Positions 8,732 to 19,300 of a stretch of 64,000 nucleotides of DNA are shown here, in pieces. A program made the position numbers and the translations under genes. The notes beneath the pieces are model-generated. The model did no database searches and was not told the DNA's origin. It saw only the letters and a program-made list of their open reading frames with translations. Every line of letters begins with the position of its first letter. Positions within the stretch are counted from its first letter, which is position 1. Source of the stretch: an uncultured Blautia sp. (GTDB taxonomy: Bacteria; Bacillota; Clostridia; Lachnospirales; Lachnospiraceae); the NCBI RefSeq assembly GCF_934372025.1, contig NZ_CAKROJ010000003.1, positions 1-64,000 on the forward strand, given 5' to 3'.

Positions 8732-10111
8732 TTAATTATTTTTCAGATATTCTTTATTTTCGGCAATGATCTGTTCCATAACCTTCGGTCCCGGAGCTCC
8801 ATATGTCTCACGTTTTTCAACACAGGTTTTCATACTGATCGCTTCATAAATATCCTGCTCAAACACAGGTGAAATCTCCCTGTAATCTTCAAGTGGAAGT
8901 TCATCCAGAGAAATCCCTTTGTCAATACAGGTAAGTACGAGACGGCCTACGATACCATGTGCATCACGGAACGGTACACCATGGTTTACCAGATAATCTG
9001 CCGCATCTGTCGCATTTGTAAAGCCCTTCTTAGCACTTTCTTCCATTACATCTTTACGGAATTCCATTGTAGATACCATTCCTGTAAAAAGAGCAATACA
9101 GCCTTTTACTGTGTCAATTGCATCAAAGGTCAGTTCTTTATCTTCCTGCATGTCTTTGTTGTAAGCAAGCGGAATTCCCTTCATCGTTGTAAGAATAGAT
9201 GTCAGCGCACCATAAACACGACCCGCCTTTCCTCTGACAAGCTCTGCGATATCCGGATTTTTTTTCTGAGGCATGATACTGCTTCCGGTGCTGTAGGCAT
9301 CGTCGATTTCAACGAAACGATATTCGTTGGAGTTCCAGAGGATAATCTCCTCACAGAATCTGCTCAGATGCATCATAACTGTAGACATGGCAGAAAGAAG
9401 TTCGATCACATAATCTCTGTCGGAAACAGAGTCCATACTGTTTCTGGTAGGCCCGTCAAACTCCAGCAGCTGCGCTGTATAAAATCTGTCCAGTGGATAG
9501 GTGGTTCCTGCAAGAGCTCCTGCACCAAGAGGACAGGTATTCATCCGTTTGCGGATATCTGCCATACGACTTCTGTCTCTTCGGAACATTTCAAAATAAG
9601 CACCGACATGATGAGCCAGTGTGACCGGCTGTGCCTTCTGAAGATGTGTAAAACCAGGCATATAGGTATGCAGATTGTTTTCCATAATTGTCTGAAGTGC
9701 TTCCAGAAGTTTTTTAAGTTCTGCATCAATTTCTTCAATTTCATCACGTACATAAAGCTTCATATCCAGAGCAACCTGATCATTACGACTTCTTCCTGTA
9801 TGAAGTTTTTTACCCGGATCTCCGATACGATCGATCAGATTTGCTTCTACAAAACTGTGAATATCTTCATATTCCGATGTAATCTCAAGCTTTCCGGATT
9901 CTACATCAGCAAGGATACTGTCCAGTCCGTCAAGAATCTGATCTCTCTCTTCTTCCGTCAGAATTCCCTGTTGGGCAAGCATTCTGACATGCGCCTTGCT
10001 TCCACGAATATCCTGTTTGTAAAACTTCTGATCAAATGAAATTGACGCGTTAAAATTATATACCAGTTTGTCTGTTTCTTTTGTGAAACGTCCTCCCCAT
10101 AACTGTGCCAT
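8732..10111 (-). CDS. argH: Argininosuccinate lyase
   Basis: A 459-aa full-length ArgH that splits argininosuccinate to arginine and fumarate in the last step of arginine synthesis. The superfamily signature GSSIMPQKKNPD is present (about residues 281-292), as are the N-terminal LWGGRFTKETD and TGRSRNDQVALD motifs. The start ATG at 10111 has an AAGGAGG site seven bases upstream. argG is not adjacent, so argH is separate from the other arginine genes in this window. Confidence 0.96.
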   Translation of the reverse strand: MAQLWGGRFTKETDKLVYNFNASISFDQKFYKQDIRGSKAHVRMLAQQGILTEEERDQILDGLDSILADVESGKLEITSEYEDIHSFVEANLIDRIGDPGKKLHTGRSRNDQVALDMKLYVRDEIEEIDAELKKLLEALQTIMENNLHTYMPGFTHLQKAQPVTLAHHVGAYFEMFRRDRSRMADIRKRMNTCPLGAGALAGTTYPLDRFYTAQLLEFDGPTRNSMDSVSDRDYVIELLSAMSTVMMHLSRFCEEIILWNSNEYRFVEIDDAYSTGSSIMPQKKNPDIAELVRGKAGRVYGALTSILTTMKGIPLAYNKDMQEDKELTFDAIDTVKGCIALFTGMVSTMEFRKDVMEESAKKGFTNATDAADYLVNHGVPFRDAHGIVGRLVLTCIDKGISLDELPLEDYREISPVFEQDIYEAISMKTCVEKRETYGAPGPKVMEQIIAENKEYLKNN

Positions 10112-10187
10112 AGTTTCCTCCTTGTTCTGCGGTTATTTGCAGCTGCCGTTTTTCAAAATGCATCACAACAGTGCATAACTCTCTAAC

Positions 10188-10215
10188 AGTTTACCACATT
10201 CCAGTGAAAAATCAA
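10188..10215 (-). promoter_or_regulatory. Promoter of argH
   Basis: On the minus strand TTGATT (10215-10210), a 16-bp spacer and TAAACT (10193-10188), with a TG dinucleotide before the -10, lie about 77 bp upstream of the argH start codon. Confidence 0.55.
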
Positions 10216-10228
10216 CTGCCAGAATTCT

Positions 10229-10870
10229 TTAAATTTGTTTTTGTTCTGATTTTTCTTCCTGTTCGCGCTTTGAGAAGACACATCCACAATAGTTCTGTCG
10301 ATAAAGATCATACTCATGTGACAGCTCTACAGAACGCTTATAGCCGTTTTTTTTCTTAAAATCAGATGGAAGATGTTCCACTCCGTAAATTTCTGCCAAT
10401 TCTTCTCCAATCTCATTGATCTTTTCTGCGTTCTTCAGCGGGCTGATAGAAAGTGTTGTTGTAAAATAAGCATATCCGCCTTCTCTGGCAAGCTTCGCTG
10501 CCTCCTCCATGCGAAGACGATAACATTTAAAACATCGTTCACCGCCTTCCGGTATCTTTTCCATCCCCTTAGCCATTTCATAAAAAACCTTCGGATCATA
10601 ATTTCCCTCCACGATATGCACTGGATGAATAAAAGGCATCTCAGCCACCAGTCTGCGGATTTCTTCTGTTCGTTTATGATATTCCTCTTCTAACGAAATG
10701 TTTGGATTATAAAAGAACACGGTGATCTCAAAATACTGAGACAGATATTCCAGCACATAGCTGCTGCACGGAGCACAGCAGGCATGCAGAAAAAGTCTCG
10801 GTGTTTTTTCTTCTTTTTTTATTTTTTCAATGAGCTTATCCAGCTCCTTCTGATAATTTCGTCTGTTCAA
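10229..10870 (-). CDS. queH: Epoxyqueuosine reductase QueH
   Basis: A 213-aa (from the chosen start) non-cobalamin epoxyqueuosine reductase, which completes queuosine synthesis in tRNA. The DUF208 family signature LHACCAPCSS lies near the N-terminus, GERCFKCYRLRMEEAA in the middle, and NYCGCVFS near the end; these cysteines hold a 4Fe-4S cluster and a metal site. The frame stays open to 11032, but that would overlap the divergent ABC gene. A GGAGGG site sits seven bases before a TTG at 10870, so I prefer TTG; ATGs at 10885 and 10897 are alternatives. Confidence 0.88.
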   Translation of the reverse strand: MNRRNYQKELDKLIEKIKKEEKTPRLFLHACCAPCSSYVLEYLSQYFEITVFFYNPNISLEEEYHKRTEEIRRLVAEMPFIHPVHIVEGNYDPKVFYEMAKGMEKIPEGGERCFKCYRLRMEEAAKLAREGGYAYFTTTLSISPLKNAEKINEIGEELAEIYGVEHLPSDFKKKNGYKRSVELSHEYDLYRQNYCGCVFSKREQEEKSEQKQI

Positions 10871-10954
10871 TTTTGTTCCCTCCATGTCATCTATCATAGC
10901 ACATGAATCATTTTTCGCATATCTTAAAATATAGATTCTTTCGAGGTAATTTTT

Positions 10955-11722
10955 ATGAAACCCCTTCTGAAAATCAGAGATGTCTCGCTCTCTTATCATA
11001 CAGCTGACGGTGAAACACCTGCGCTTTCTCATCTTTCTTTCGATCTGATGCCAGGCGAATTTCTTGCTGTTGTCGGACCTTCCGGCTGTGGAAAATCCAC
11101 ACTCCTTAATGTGATCTGCGGTCTTCTGGCTGCCGAAGAAGGTTCTGTTCTAATGAACGATACACCATTGCTTCCCGGAGACTCCCGGATTGGCTATATG
11201 CTGCAGAAAGATCATCTGCTGGAATGGCGCACGATCTATCAAAATGTAATCCTGGGGCTTGAGATTCGTAAAGACCTTTCTCACGAAAAGTTATCTTACA
11301 TTGAACAAATGCTTCATACTTATGGTCTTGACAAATTCCGTAATGCACATCCTTCCCAGCTTTCAGGAGGCATGCGGCAGCGTGCGGCTCTGATCCGTAC
11401 CCTGGCTTTGAAACCAGAACTTCTGTTACTCGATGAACCCTTCTCAGCGCTTGACTATCAGACTCGTCTGAACGTCAGTGATGACATCGGACGAATTCTG
11501 AAAAAAGAAAACAAACCGGCCATACTTGTCACTCATGATATCTCAGAGGCGATCAGCATGGCTGACCGGGTCATAATTCTGACCAGACGTCCTGCCACAG
11601 TTGCACGCATCATAACAATTGATCTGGGGCTTTCTGAACGAACACCCCTTGCGTCTCGAAACACACCTGAATTCAAATCATATTTCAATCTTATCTGGAA
11701 GGAGCTGAATCAGTATGTCTGA
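10955..11722 (+). CDS. NitT/TauT-type ABC transporter ATP-binding protein
   Basis: A 255-aa ABC ATPase. Walker A is GPSGCGKST (about residues 40-48), the signature LSGGMRQRAALIRT, and Walker B LLLLDEPFSAL with the H-loop in ILVTHDISEA. It is of the nitrate/sulfonate/taurine/thiamine-precursor class (SsuB/TauB/ThiZ-like). It drives the permease encoded next; the genes overlap by 8 nt. The start follows a GAGGT site. No substrate-binding protein gene is adjacent, so the substrate is undefined: a binding protein must be encoded elsewhere or lost. Confidence 0.88.
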   Translation: MKPLLKIRDVSLSYHTADGETPALSHLSFDLMPGEFLAVVGPSGCGKSTLLNVICGLLAAEEGSVLMNDTPLLPGDSRIGYMLQKDHLLEWRTIYQNVILGLEIRKDLSHEKLSYIEQMLHTYGLDKFRNAHPSQLSGGMRQRAALIRTLALKPELLLLDEPFSALDYQTRLNVSDDIGRILKKENKPAILVTHDISEAISMADRVIILTRRPATVARIITIDLGLSERTPLASRNTPEFKSYFNLIWKELNQYV

Positions 11723-12509
11723 ACTTTCTCCGGCTCAGAAGCAGTATCTTCTTAAAATAAAGCGTGAGAAATATCTGATCCACATTACTCGAATACTTCT
11801 GTTTCTTGGCTTTCTTCTTTTATGGGAGCTGTCTGCACATCAGGGATGGATTGACTCTTTTATCTTCAGCAGTCCGTCCGCAATATGCCGCACTTTCCTC
11901 CGGATGATACAGGATCAGTCACTTTTCACACATATCGGCGTCACACTGTCAGAGACACTTATCAGCTTTGGCTGTACTGTTTTTCTTGCGATCAGTGCTG
12001 CAGTGCTGCTCTGGGCATGTCCAAAATTATCACGTATTCTTGAGCCTTATCTGGTTGTACTCAACAGTCTTCCAAAGTCAGCTCTCGCCCCACTTCTGAT
12101 CGTCTGGCTTGGAGCAAACGTCCGAACTATCATTGTATCAGGAATGTCTGTAGCGATTTTTGGATCTATTATTAATCTATACACCGGATTTCGTGAAGCG
12201 GATCCTGAAAAAATGAAACTGATCCGTACACTTGGCGGCACAAAAAAAGACGAACTGACAAAAATTGTCCTTCCGTCTTCTGGTCCGCTCATACTAAGCG
12301 TGATGAAAGTCAATATCGGTTTATGTCTTGTCGGTGTGATCATTGGTGAGTTCATCGGTGCACGCAGAGGACTTGGATACCTCATCATTTATGGATCACA
12401 GACCTTCAAACTGACATGGGTGCTGATGTCCATCGTAATCCTGTGCGTGATCGCAATGGGGCTGTATGCCGTTCTGGACTTTATTGAAAAACATGTCCGG
12501 AAATGGTAA
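11715..12509 (+). CDS. NitT/TauT-type ABC transporter permease
   Basis: A 264-aa inner-membrane permease with about six helices. The conserved EAA-type loop is seen at KLIRTLGGTKKDELTKIVLPSSGPLILSV (about residues 170-200), where the ATPase docks. The ATG at 11715 follows GGAGC within the end of the ATPase gene. It is the second and last gene of the unit. Downstream lies the 82-nt hairpin element at 12542, not a binding-protein gene. Transport of a thiamine precursor, sulfonate or other small organic anion is possible; the sequence does not decide. Confidence 0.87.
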   Translation: MSELSPAQKQYLLKIKREKYLIHITRILLFLGFLLLWELSAHQGWIDSFIFSSPSAICRTFLRMIQDQSLFTHIGVTLSETLISFGCTVFLAISAAVLLWACPKLSRILEPYLVVLNSLPKSALAPLLIVWLGANVRTIIVSGMSVAIFGSIINLYTGFREADPEKMKLIRTLGGTKKDELTKIVLPSSGPLILSVMKVNIGLCLVGVIIGEFIGARRGLGYLIIYGSQTFKLTWVLMSIVILCVIAMGLYAVLDFIEKHVRKW

Positions 12510-12541
12510 TGGTCACACTTTAAGGTATTTTCTTTCATAAA

Positions 12542-12623
12542 TTAAGTCATCCATTTTCCATTATCGCTGACTGCCCGATCTATGATGAACAGGTCAGTAA
12601 TAACTGGTTTCTGGATGACTTAA
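12542..12623. repeat. Long imperfect palindrome between convergent genes
   Basis: The outer arms TTAAGTCATCCA (12542-12553) and TGGATGACTTAA (12612-12623) match over 12 bp. Inside them CCA/TGG, TTAT/ATAA and CTGAC/GTCAG pair in register, leaving a loop of about 20 nt. The whole 82-nt segment would fold into one long hairpin on either strand. It lies between the permease and GH112 ends, without a flanking U-tract. It could be a bidirectional transcript end, a REP/MITE-like element or a stable small RNA. Confidence 0.6.
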
Positions 12624-12661
12624 AATTAATTGTTCAACAGTGGCAGATCACCGTCTCACTT

Positions 12662-14824
12662 TCAGATCTGGTACCATTTGATCTCATTTGCTTCCATGTG
12701 AAGTTCGAAGCTGCTTCCATCACCTTTGTACACAACTGTATCCTGTGGCTCATAAGTGTTGTTTACAACACAGTACTTTCCGTTTTTCACATAGGCATGG
12801 ACTTCAACATTATAGTTTGTAGAATACCAACAGTTCAGTTCTTCCTCAGCAGAAGCAGACCAGAGTACTGCACGATAAAGAACACGGCTGTTCTTGAAGC
12901 TGTACGGAAGACCGCTGATATAAACTCCACGACCTTTTCCAAAGCTCTTCACTGCCATCTGAACTTCCTGATCATTCTGAATAAGAATATCGGTTCCGTC
13001 AAGAGCATAAATATTCTTCTTACCCTCACCAAAATCAACTTCTCCTTCACTGTCTGCCAGGATAAAATGATCTCTGTGTTCTTCCCAGTTGTATTTGTCT
13101 TTGTTGAGATTGAATCCGTTTTCTTCTTCTACTCCGAGTACATCATCAAGCTGGAAATAATGTCCCTGCCACTGATGAGCTGCCGGTTCACCAACTCCGA
13201 TAAATCCACCGCCGTTATATACAAATTCTTTTACAGCTGTAACGATCGTCTCATTTACCCAGTACTCGCCTCCACTCTGTGCAGTATCGGCATCACCAAC
13301 GTTTATTACAACATCAAAATTCTTCAGAAGGTCTTTATCTGCCAGAATATCATCAAAACTGATAAATGAAACATCAAACGGTGCTCCACTCAGAGCCTCG
13401 ATGATTCCAAAATAAGAATAATTCTGTTTATAATAGATAGCATGATGTACCATATGATTTCCCCAGGAACGCATTTTTCCCCAGCAGTTCAGTACAGCCA
13501 CACGCTTCACACAATACGGCGTTACACCCTGGATATTATCATAAAGAGTGCGGAATTCTTCACAGACGCCTTTGATATATTCAACAAAATCCGGGAATTC
13601 AAGCGCAAGTTTCAGATATCCGCCATATCCGATTCTCTGAATCGGACTTCTTAAAATTGCACGTCTTGCAGTTACCCAGTTTATTTTTGCTTCTTTGACC
13701 GGATCTCCGCCTTCATGGAAGGTATCCGGGAAGAAATATGGAAGGAAACGGCCTTCTGTGTATTTTACATTCTTGATGTCACTGAACAGACGCAGTGTAG
13801 CACCATTTCCAACACTTCCAACAACTGCATCAAGTCCGATAGAAGCAAATTCATCCATAAATGGCTCCATACCGATCCAGTGATCACCCATGAACATCAT
13901 AGCCTCTCTGCCATATTCATGAACAATATCAACCATCTCTTTGGCAAGCTTTGCTACTTCTCTGCGCTGGAAAGCCTGGAAATCTTTAAATTCCTTAGAC
14001 GGAATACGATATGTATTATTCATATATCCCTGATCGATAATATATTCCGGACGGAAAGGATAACCGACTTCTTTTTCAAACTGTTCCAGAATATAAGGAC
14101 TGACGGATGCAGAATATCCAAACCAGTCAACATATTTTTCTCTCGCAAGCTCATCAAAAATCAGAGTAAACTGATGGAAAAACGTAGTAAATCGTACAAC
14201 ATTTACATACTGATGGGATTCCAGAAAACGACGGAGACGATTTAGTGAATGTTCTCTTGTTTTAGGCTGACGAACATCAAAAGTAATCTGCGGTTCAACA
14301 TCTTTCCAGTCGTTTACCACTGCATTATACATATGAACCGGATCCCACATAATGTATGCAAGAAAACTTACCGTATACTCGTGAAAAAGTTTTGCAGGTG
14401 TGATTACTACATTTCCGGTTGTTTCATCATAGGACCATTCACTGACCGGAACAACCTCACCTGTTGTACGGTCAATAACTTCCCACCATCTGGTAATATC
14501 ATCACGTGTATTTACTTTCAGCATATCCGGATAAAGATGATCCATCAGGTGAATTTCCAGTTTTTCCTCTGTAGCTGTATGGAAATGACTCATAATGTAC
14601 ATCTGCTGGATTTCATCCGGGTTTGCCTTAGCCCATTCATTATCTTTTCTGGTTGTATAATAAGTTGCGTAGATTTTAGCACCAGTATCCTTCAGTTCCT
14701 GTGGAAATTCTGTACCGTCACAGTCACGGATCGCATCTGCTCCCCACTCATCCATAATCTCCAATGTTTCTTTTACCACATCCAGGTTTGTAGGAATGGT
14801 AACTCTGCCTTTATTCTGGCTCAT
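12662..14824 (-). CDS. 1,3-beta-galactosyl-N-acetylhexosamine phosphorylase (GH112)
   Basis: A 720-aa cytoplasmic phosphorylase that cleaves galacto-N-biose (mucin core) and/or lacto-N-biose (milk oligosaccharide) with phosphate, giving galactose-1-phosphate. It spans the usual family length. The catalytic-domain stretch MMFMGDHWIGMEPF (about residues 309-322) holds the general-acid Asp, and the N-terminal GRVTIPTNLDV and DAIRDCDGTEFP motifs are typical. No signal peptide. The start ATG at 14824 has an AAGGAGG site seven bases upstream. It stands alone: no sugar transporter, N-acetylhexosamine kinase or galactose genes are adjacent, unlike the bifidobacterial lnp cluster. The preference between the two disaccharides cannot be read from sequence. 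Confidence 0.92.
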   Translation of the reverse strand: MSQNKGRVTIPTNLDVVKETLEIMDEWGADAIRDCDGTEFPQELKDTGAKIYATYYTTRKDNEWAKANPDEIQQMYIMSHFHTATEEKLEIHLMDHLYPDMLKVNTRDDITRWWEVIDRTTGEVVPVSEWSYDETTGNVVITPAKLFHEYTVSFLAYIMWDPVHMYNAVVNDWKDVEPQITFDVRQPKTREHSLNRLRRFLESHQYVNVVRFTTFFHQFTLIFDELAREKYVDWFGYSASVSPYILEQFEKEVGYPFRPEYIIDQGYMNNTYRIPSKEFKDFQAFQRREVAKLAKEMVDIVHEYGREAMMFMGDHWIGMEPFMDEFASIGLDAVVGSVGNGATLRLFSDIKNVKYTEGRFLPYFFPDTFHEGGDPVKEAKINWVTARRAILRSPIQRIGYGGYLKLALEFPDFVEYIKGVCEEFRTLYDNIQGVTPYCVKRVAVLNCWGKMRSWGNHMVHHAIYYKQNYSYFGIIEALSGAPFDVSFISFDDILADKDLLKNFDVVINVGDADTAQSGGEYWVNETIVTAVKEFVYNGGGFIGVGEPAAHQWQGHYFQLDDVLGVEEENGFNLNKDKYNWEEHRDHFILADSEGEVDFGEGKKNIYALDGTDILIQNDQEVQMAVKSFGKGRGVYISGLPYSFKNSRVLYRAVLWSASAEEELNCWYSTNYNVEVHAYVKNGKYCVVNNTYEPQDTVVYKGDGSSFELHMEANEIKWYQI

Positions 14825-14964
14825 TTCAGTACCTCCTTTTACTTTATTTGCTTTCTTTTCTCATTTATACTCTATACATTGATATACTATAACAATACGT
14901 TTTTTCCACACTTTTTTCAACATTGTTATTGCTGTGCTTTTTAGAAATCTTGCTTTCAGAAACT

Positions 14965-15014
14965 AAAAAAAGGACGGAAAGAAAGAGAGTTCACTCTCTA
15001 TCGTCTCCATCCTT
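14965..15014 (-). terminator. Terminator after the ThrE pair
   Basis: On the minus strand GGATGGA pairs with TTCCGTCC-side bases and AGAGAGT pairs with ACTCTCT around a 2-nt loop. The stem is followed by a T-run (complement of A-run 14965-14970). Confidence 0.8.
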
Positions 15015-15063
15015 ATCTCCAGTCAGAAAATGTCCCAAGAACAATTCAAGAATGTCCCGAGAT

Positions 15064-15510
15064 TCACATCCATCTCTGTCGATATTTCCAGTTCCACACT
15101 GTCCGAAAAAGTATTGTAGTCAGTGTCATTCCGGCAGCCATACTTGCAGCAAAAAGAATCGTATATGTCCCATCTGCCTGAAATTTATCCCATTTCTGCA
15201 TCATCATCCAGTTCATAGTACGATACAGTGCTGCTCCCGGAATCAGCGGAATCGTTGCTGAAACAAGAAATACCGTTACCGGTGTCTTGTGAACTCTGGC
15301 CATACACTCTGCGTACAGAGTGATTGCTACCGTTGACCAGAAGCCACAGATATACGGGCTGGCCGTCACTGTTCCGACTGCCAGATAAACCGCCCATGAC
15401 AGCCCACCGCCGAGTGCTGCAAACCAGAGCTTCCTGCCATGAACATTAAACAATGCTGCAAACCCCAGTGAGCCTGTGAACGAAACAAGTAATTGTATTA
15501 TTGCATGCAT
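15064..15510 (-). CDS. Threonine/serine exporter, small subunit (ThrE_2 type)
   Basis: A 148-aa membrane protein with four to five hydrophobic helices, matching the C-terminal half of ThrE-type exporters (ThrE_2/DUF3815). It probably forms an exporter with the preceding gene, which encodes the other half; Firmicutes often split ThrE this way. The start ATG at 15510 follows an AGGAGA site. It lies 42 nt after the larger subunit and ends in a clear terminator. Substrate by family: threonine or serine. Confidence 0.83.
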   Translation of the reverse strand: MHAIIQLLVSFTGSLGFAALFNVHGRKLWFAALGGGLSWAVYLAVGTVTASPYICGFWSTVAITLYAECMARVHKTPVTVFLVSATIPLIPGAALYRTMNWMMMQKWDKFQADGTYTILFAASMAAGMTLTTILFRTVWNWKYRQRWM

Positions 15511-15552
15511 GATTTTCTCCTGTCTGACCTTATATTTTTCTGTCTCGCCCTG

Positions 15553-16341
15553 TCAAAAAAGCAGGTTTGCAGCTGTAAAACCAAGTCCTACCACAAGCGC
15601 AAGCAATATGGATTCCATGCATCTGATCAGCCCTGTGATCGTATCTCCTGAAAACATATCGCGAAGAGAATTTGTAAATGCAATTCCGGGAATCAGAAGC
15701 ATAATGTTTCCGATACTGATCAGGTCTGCATGATGTCCGAAACCTGTGGCAACTGTAAGGTTAGACAAAATACCTCCCGCACCACAGCACAGAAATACCG
15801 TAATCAGTGAATTCAGTGCGCTTTTTTTCAAAACTGCCTCGAGAAGCTTTAATATGATACCAATCATCGCTGACGCTATCATATCGTAAACATCTCCTCC
15901 AAAGAACACTGAAAATGACCCGGATATAACTGCATAGATAAGTATCTGCATCTGGAAAGAATATCCAGGTTTTTTCCTGATTTCTTCCAGACGCTGACAT
16001 ATTACTTCCGTTTTCGGGTGATGCTCACATATATAACGCGAAAGCTGATTCAGGTCGTCCAGCTTTCCAAGATCATTTGCCATTCCCCTGACACGTCTCG
16101 TCTGTGTACAGATACCGAACTCTCCATACATGGTTGTGACGATGCTGGACGTGATAGAAAATACATCCACCCTTTCTGCGCCATATGAAATGCAGATACG
16201 CCTGATCGTATCCTCCACACGCCCTACTTCCGCGCCACTGATCAGAAGTTCTTCACCGATCATCATTGCATAATACAGATGCTGCTCTGCTTCTTCGCGA
16301 CTATTACAGAATTTCACGCAGCTGGAAACTTTCTCATCCAT
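15553..16341 (-). CDS. Threonine/serine exporter, large subunit (ThrE N-terminal, DUF1212)
   Basis: A 262-aa protein of the DUF1212/ThrE N-terminal family. A soluble region of about 115 residues (conserved GAEVGRVEDTIRRICISYGA around 35-55) is followed by about five membrane helices. With the 148-aa protein downstream it makes up one split exporter. The start ATG at 16341 has AAGGAG about 12 bases upstream. It begins 50 nt after the RHS gene with no terminator between, so read-through from the T7SS cluster is possible, though its function is unrelated. Confidence 0.85.
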   Translation of the reverse strand: MDEKVSSCVKFCNSREEAEQHLYYAMMIGEELLISGAEVGRVEDTIRRICISYGAERVDVFSITSSIVTTMYGEFGICTQTRRVRGMANDLGKLDDLNQLSRYICEHHPKTEVICQRLEEIRKKPGYSFQMQILIYAVISGSFSVFFGGDVYDMIASAMIGIILKLLEAVLKKSALNSLITVFLCCGAGGILSNLTVATGFGHHADLISIGNIMLLIPGIAFTNSLRDMFSGDTITGLIRCMESILLALVVGLGFTAANLLF

Positions 16342-16391
16342 TTCATTTGATTCTCCTTATAGATCTGCTTTATATTTTCTCTATATAATTT

Positions 16392-19300
16392 TCAGTTTCC
16401 TTCTGCAGGACAATTAGCTGCACTCGGAGCTTGCGACAAATAATCCGATGCGTCTTTTTCAGCTGCATGCACAGTTGGTATAAGCCATTCCCAAAACTTA
16501 CCTTCTGCAATTTCTTTTGTTTTTTTCACACCTTTTTGTAATATCTGATCAAAAAACTTCACTCCACCATATGCAAGCAGACCTTTTCCCATGGTTTTCA
16601 AAGTGATATTAGCAATCTGACCCTTTGATGCTTTCGTCATAACCTGTTTCCATACTGCCTCCATACTTCCTCTTCCTTTAGTAATTCCAGGTATTTTAAT
16701 GTATTTTGCAGCTTTACCAAAAATATATCCTGAACCTGCGCCTATTGCAGCATTTTTGGCAGTATTAGCTACTAGTTTTCCCCAGCTATATCCATCTGAT
16801 TTCTGATATCCCTTGGCTCCTGTAACCATACTTAAACCTTCTCCAACAAAAGTCTCGGTTGCAGACCCTGCCGCACCTGCTAATGCCATATTACCAGTTA
16901 TTGCAAAAGTACTTCCTGTAACAAATCCGCCTGTTGCACTTCCTACATAACTCTGCCAGGAGCTTCCAGTCCATTTTCCAGCTGCTACAGAATTTACTAT
17001 ATCGCCTGCAGCTTTCGTAACTACATTTGTCGCTGCACCTACAATTCCGCCTGCCAACCAAGCAACAATCTGTCCTGTTGGATCGTACCGATTTATCGGG
17101 TCATTAAGGCAATATGCATACGCATTTATCGTAAGTGGGATAGTAATAACTCCTGCCCATGGATCTTTGCTGAGAAAGCGTCCTATTGATGTATCATATT
17201 CTCTTTCATTAGCATAAAGAGTCTGCCCTGTAGGTTCTGTCCTGTATCCGGCAAATCCCCAGAATGAATTTGCTTTTCTGGAAATAATATTTCCAAAAGC
17301 ATCACACGTATTACAAGCCTCTGATTCTTTAAAAGAAAACCGATATAACGGTGTAGTCTTTTCATCATTTATTAAATAATTAGTTGTCTGGTTTTCTGTT
17401 TCTGCAAGAATGCCACCATCTCTCCAAATATTTGTTAACTTTCCGTTTCTTCTCACGCAAAACAAATGATCCTGTTCTTTGGTTGCATCATAAAAATATT
17501 GTTCTTTATATACCTCACCTGCACCGGAATTCCATTCTGCACTGATACGATTTCCAAAACAATCATTTTTATAATGAGCTACTATATCTTCAGTTTTGAC
17601 TGATATGATACGGTTTCTGACATCAAAGGCCATCTGACGAATTGGCATATTATTTATTACCTCTTCCGTCATATTTCCTCTTTTATCATAACAAAACTTA
17701 GATATTACATTATTTTTCTCACTGCTTATTAACTGATTCACAGAATTATATTGATATTTTGTGTGCTCTCCATAGATTTCTGATGAAACTCTATTTCCAA
17801 ATCGATCATAACTATAACTTTCCACTGGCTGATCATTTTTTAATACTTTAATCAATTCACCTGTTGGATCATAACTATATGAAAAGAATTCTTTTTGCGT
17901 GCCTTCTTTTACTATTTTACTTTTTCGTCCACATCTGTCATACTCAAAAGATATCTTTTCCAATTGTTTTTCTGAATCACAATAGCTTAATTCTGACAGA
18001 TTGCCTGCTCGATCATAAGCATAAAACTGGACAAATTTTTCGGGAAAGATTTTATTTTTTAGTTTTCCATCGGGATAATAGGAATATTCAACGCTTTCCT
18101 TTCCATTACTACATTCAGTTACTCTGAGTCCCTCATCATACTTATAAATAACCTGCATTCCATCCGGATAAATAACTTTTGTATTTTCTCCACGAATGCC
18201 CCACTCAAAATCTAAAGTTTCCTGCTCTGGATTGATGATTTTTTTTACTCTTCCCATAATATCTGGATGAATTTCAGTCGTTCCATTCCAGTCATTTGCC
18301 TTAATTAAATGTTTAAATGAATCATATTCATAAATAATCTGCTCTCCATTAGAAAACAGACAGCTATGTACTGTTCCATCTAAATTATATGAACAATTTG
18401 TTTTATTACCATCCGGATCAATTTTACCTGTAATTCTTCCGCATTTATCATAAGAATATTTTGTTTCTGCGCCTGCCGGATCAATCACATTTATAATATT
18501 GCCTACAAAATCTCTCTGATATCTGGTAATTCGTACTTCTTTTTGTTCCTGATTCAGCTTGTTCAAAACATTAATATCAAATTTACCCTCTACAGGCTGG
18601 CATATTTCTATTAATTGGCGACATTTATCATATTTATAACTCGTCTGATTACCACACGCATCTGTAACCAGATCTAATAGTCCAGACAGATTATAATGAT
18701 AACTTGTTTTCTCACCTTCTCCATTTATGACAGAAACAACATTTCCAAGCGCGTCATAGCTATAATTTTCGCAAATACCTTCTTCCTGCTCTGCTTTTAT
18801 TACTCGCCCCATAGAGTCATAAGAAAATTTCCACCTGGTTTTTTCATTTTCTAAAATCTGTACGATATTTTCGTTCTCATCATACCAAAACTCTCTGGAT
18901 TTACCATCCATATGCCACTCTTTCTTTAAAAGCCCACCCGGATAATAAGTATAATATTCTATAGGTCCTGCGAAATCTTCTATTTTTTCCAAGTTTCCAA
19001 GACAGTCATAGCTAAATTTCCGTTCATATCCTTCTCTGTCTGAATAGCTCAAAATATTCCCCAGGAGATCAAATTCGCTGCATTCTTTTGTACCATCTGA
19101 ATACAGAACTTCTGTAACATTTCCTAATGCATCATATGATGCTTTTACTTCCATGCTGACAGGATCTTTCACATAATTAGGTCGATTAAGAGAATCATAT
19201 CCGATCACATGAATACCGCCCTCTGGATCTATACGCTCTGTCATATTTCCACAGGCATCATATTTCATTTGGTTTATGCCGCCCTCTGGATCTGTTACCC

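Noticed and set aside
12539..12700. Plus-strand frame after the permease that reads through about 50 codons
   Set aside because: It has no start codon or ribosome site and runs into the antisense of GH112; the hairpin element explains the sequence better.
15553..16341. Immunity protein for the RHS product
   Set aside because: The gene directly downstream is a clear ThrE/DUF1212 exporter subunit, paired with its own partner.
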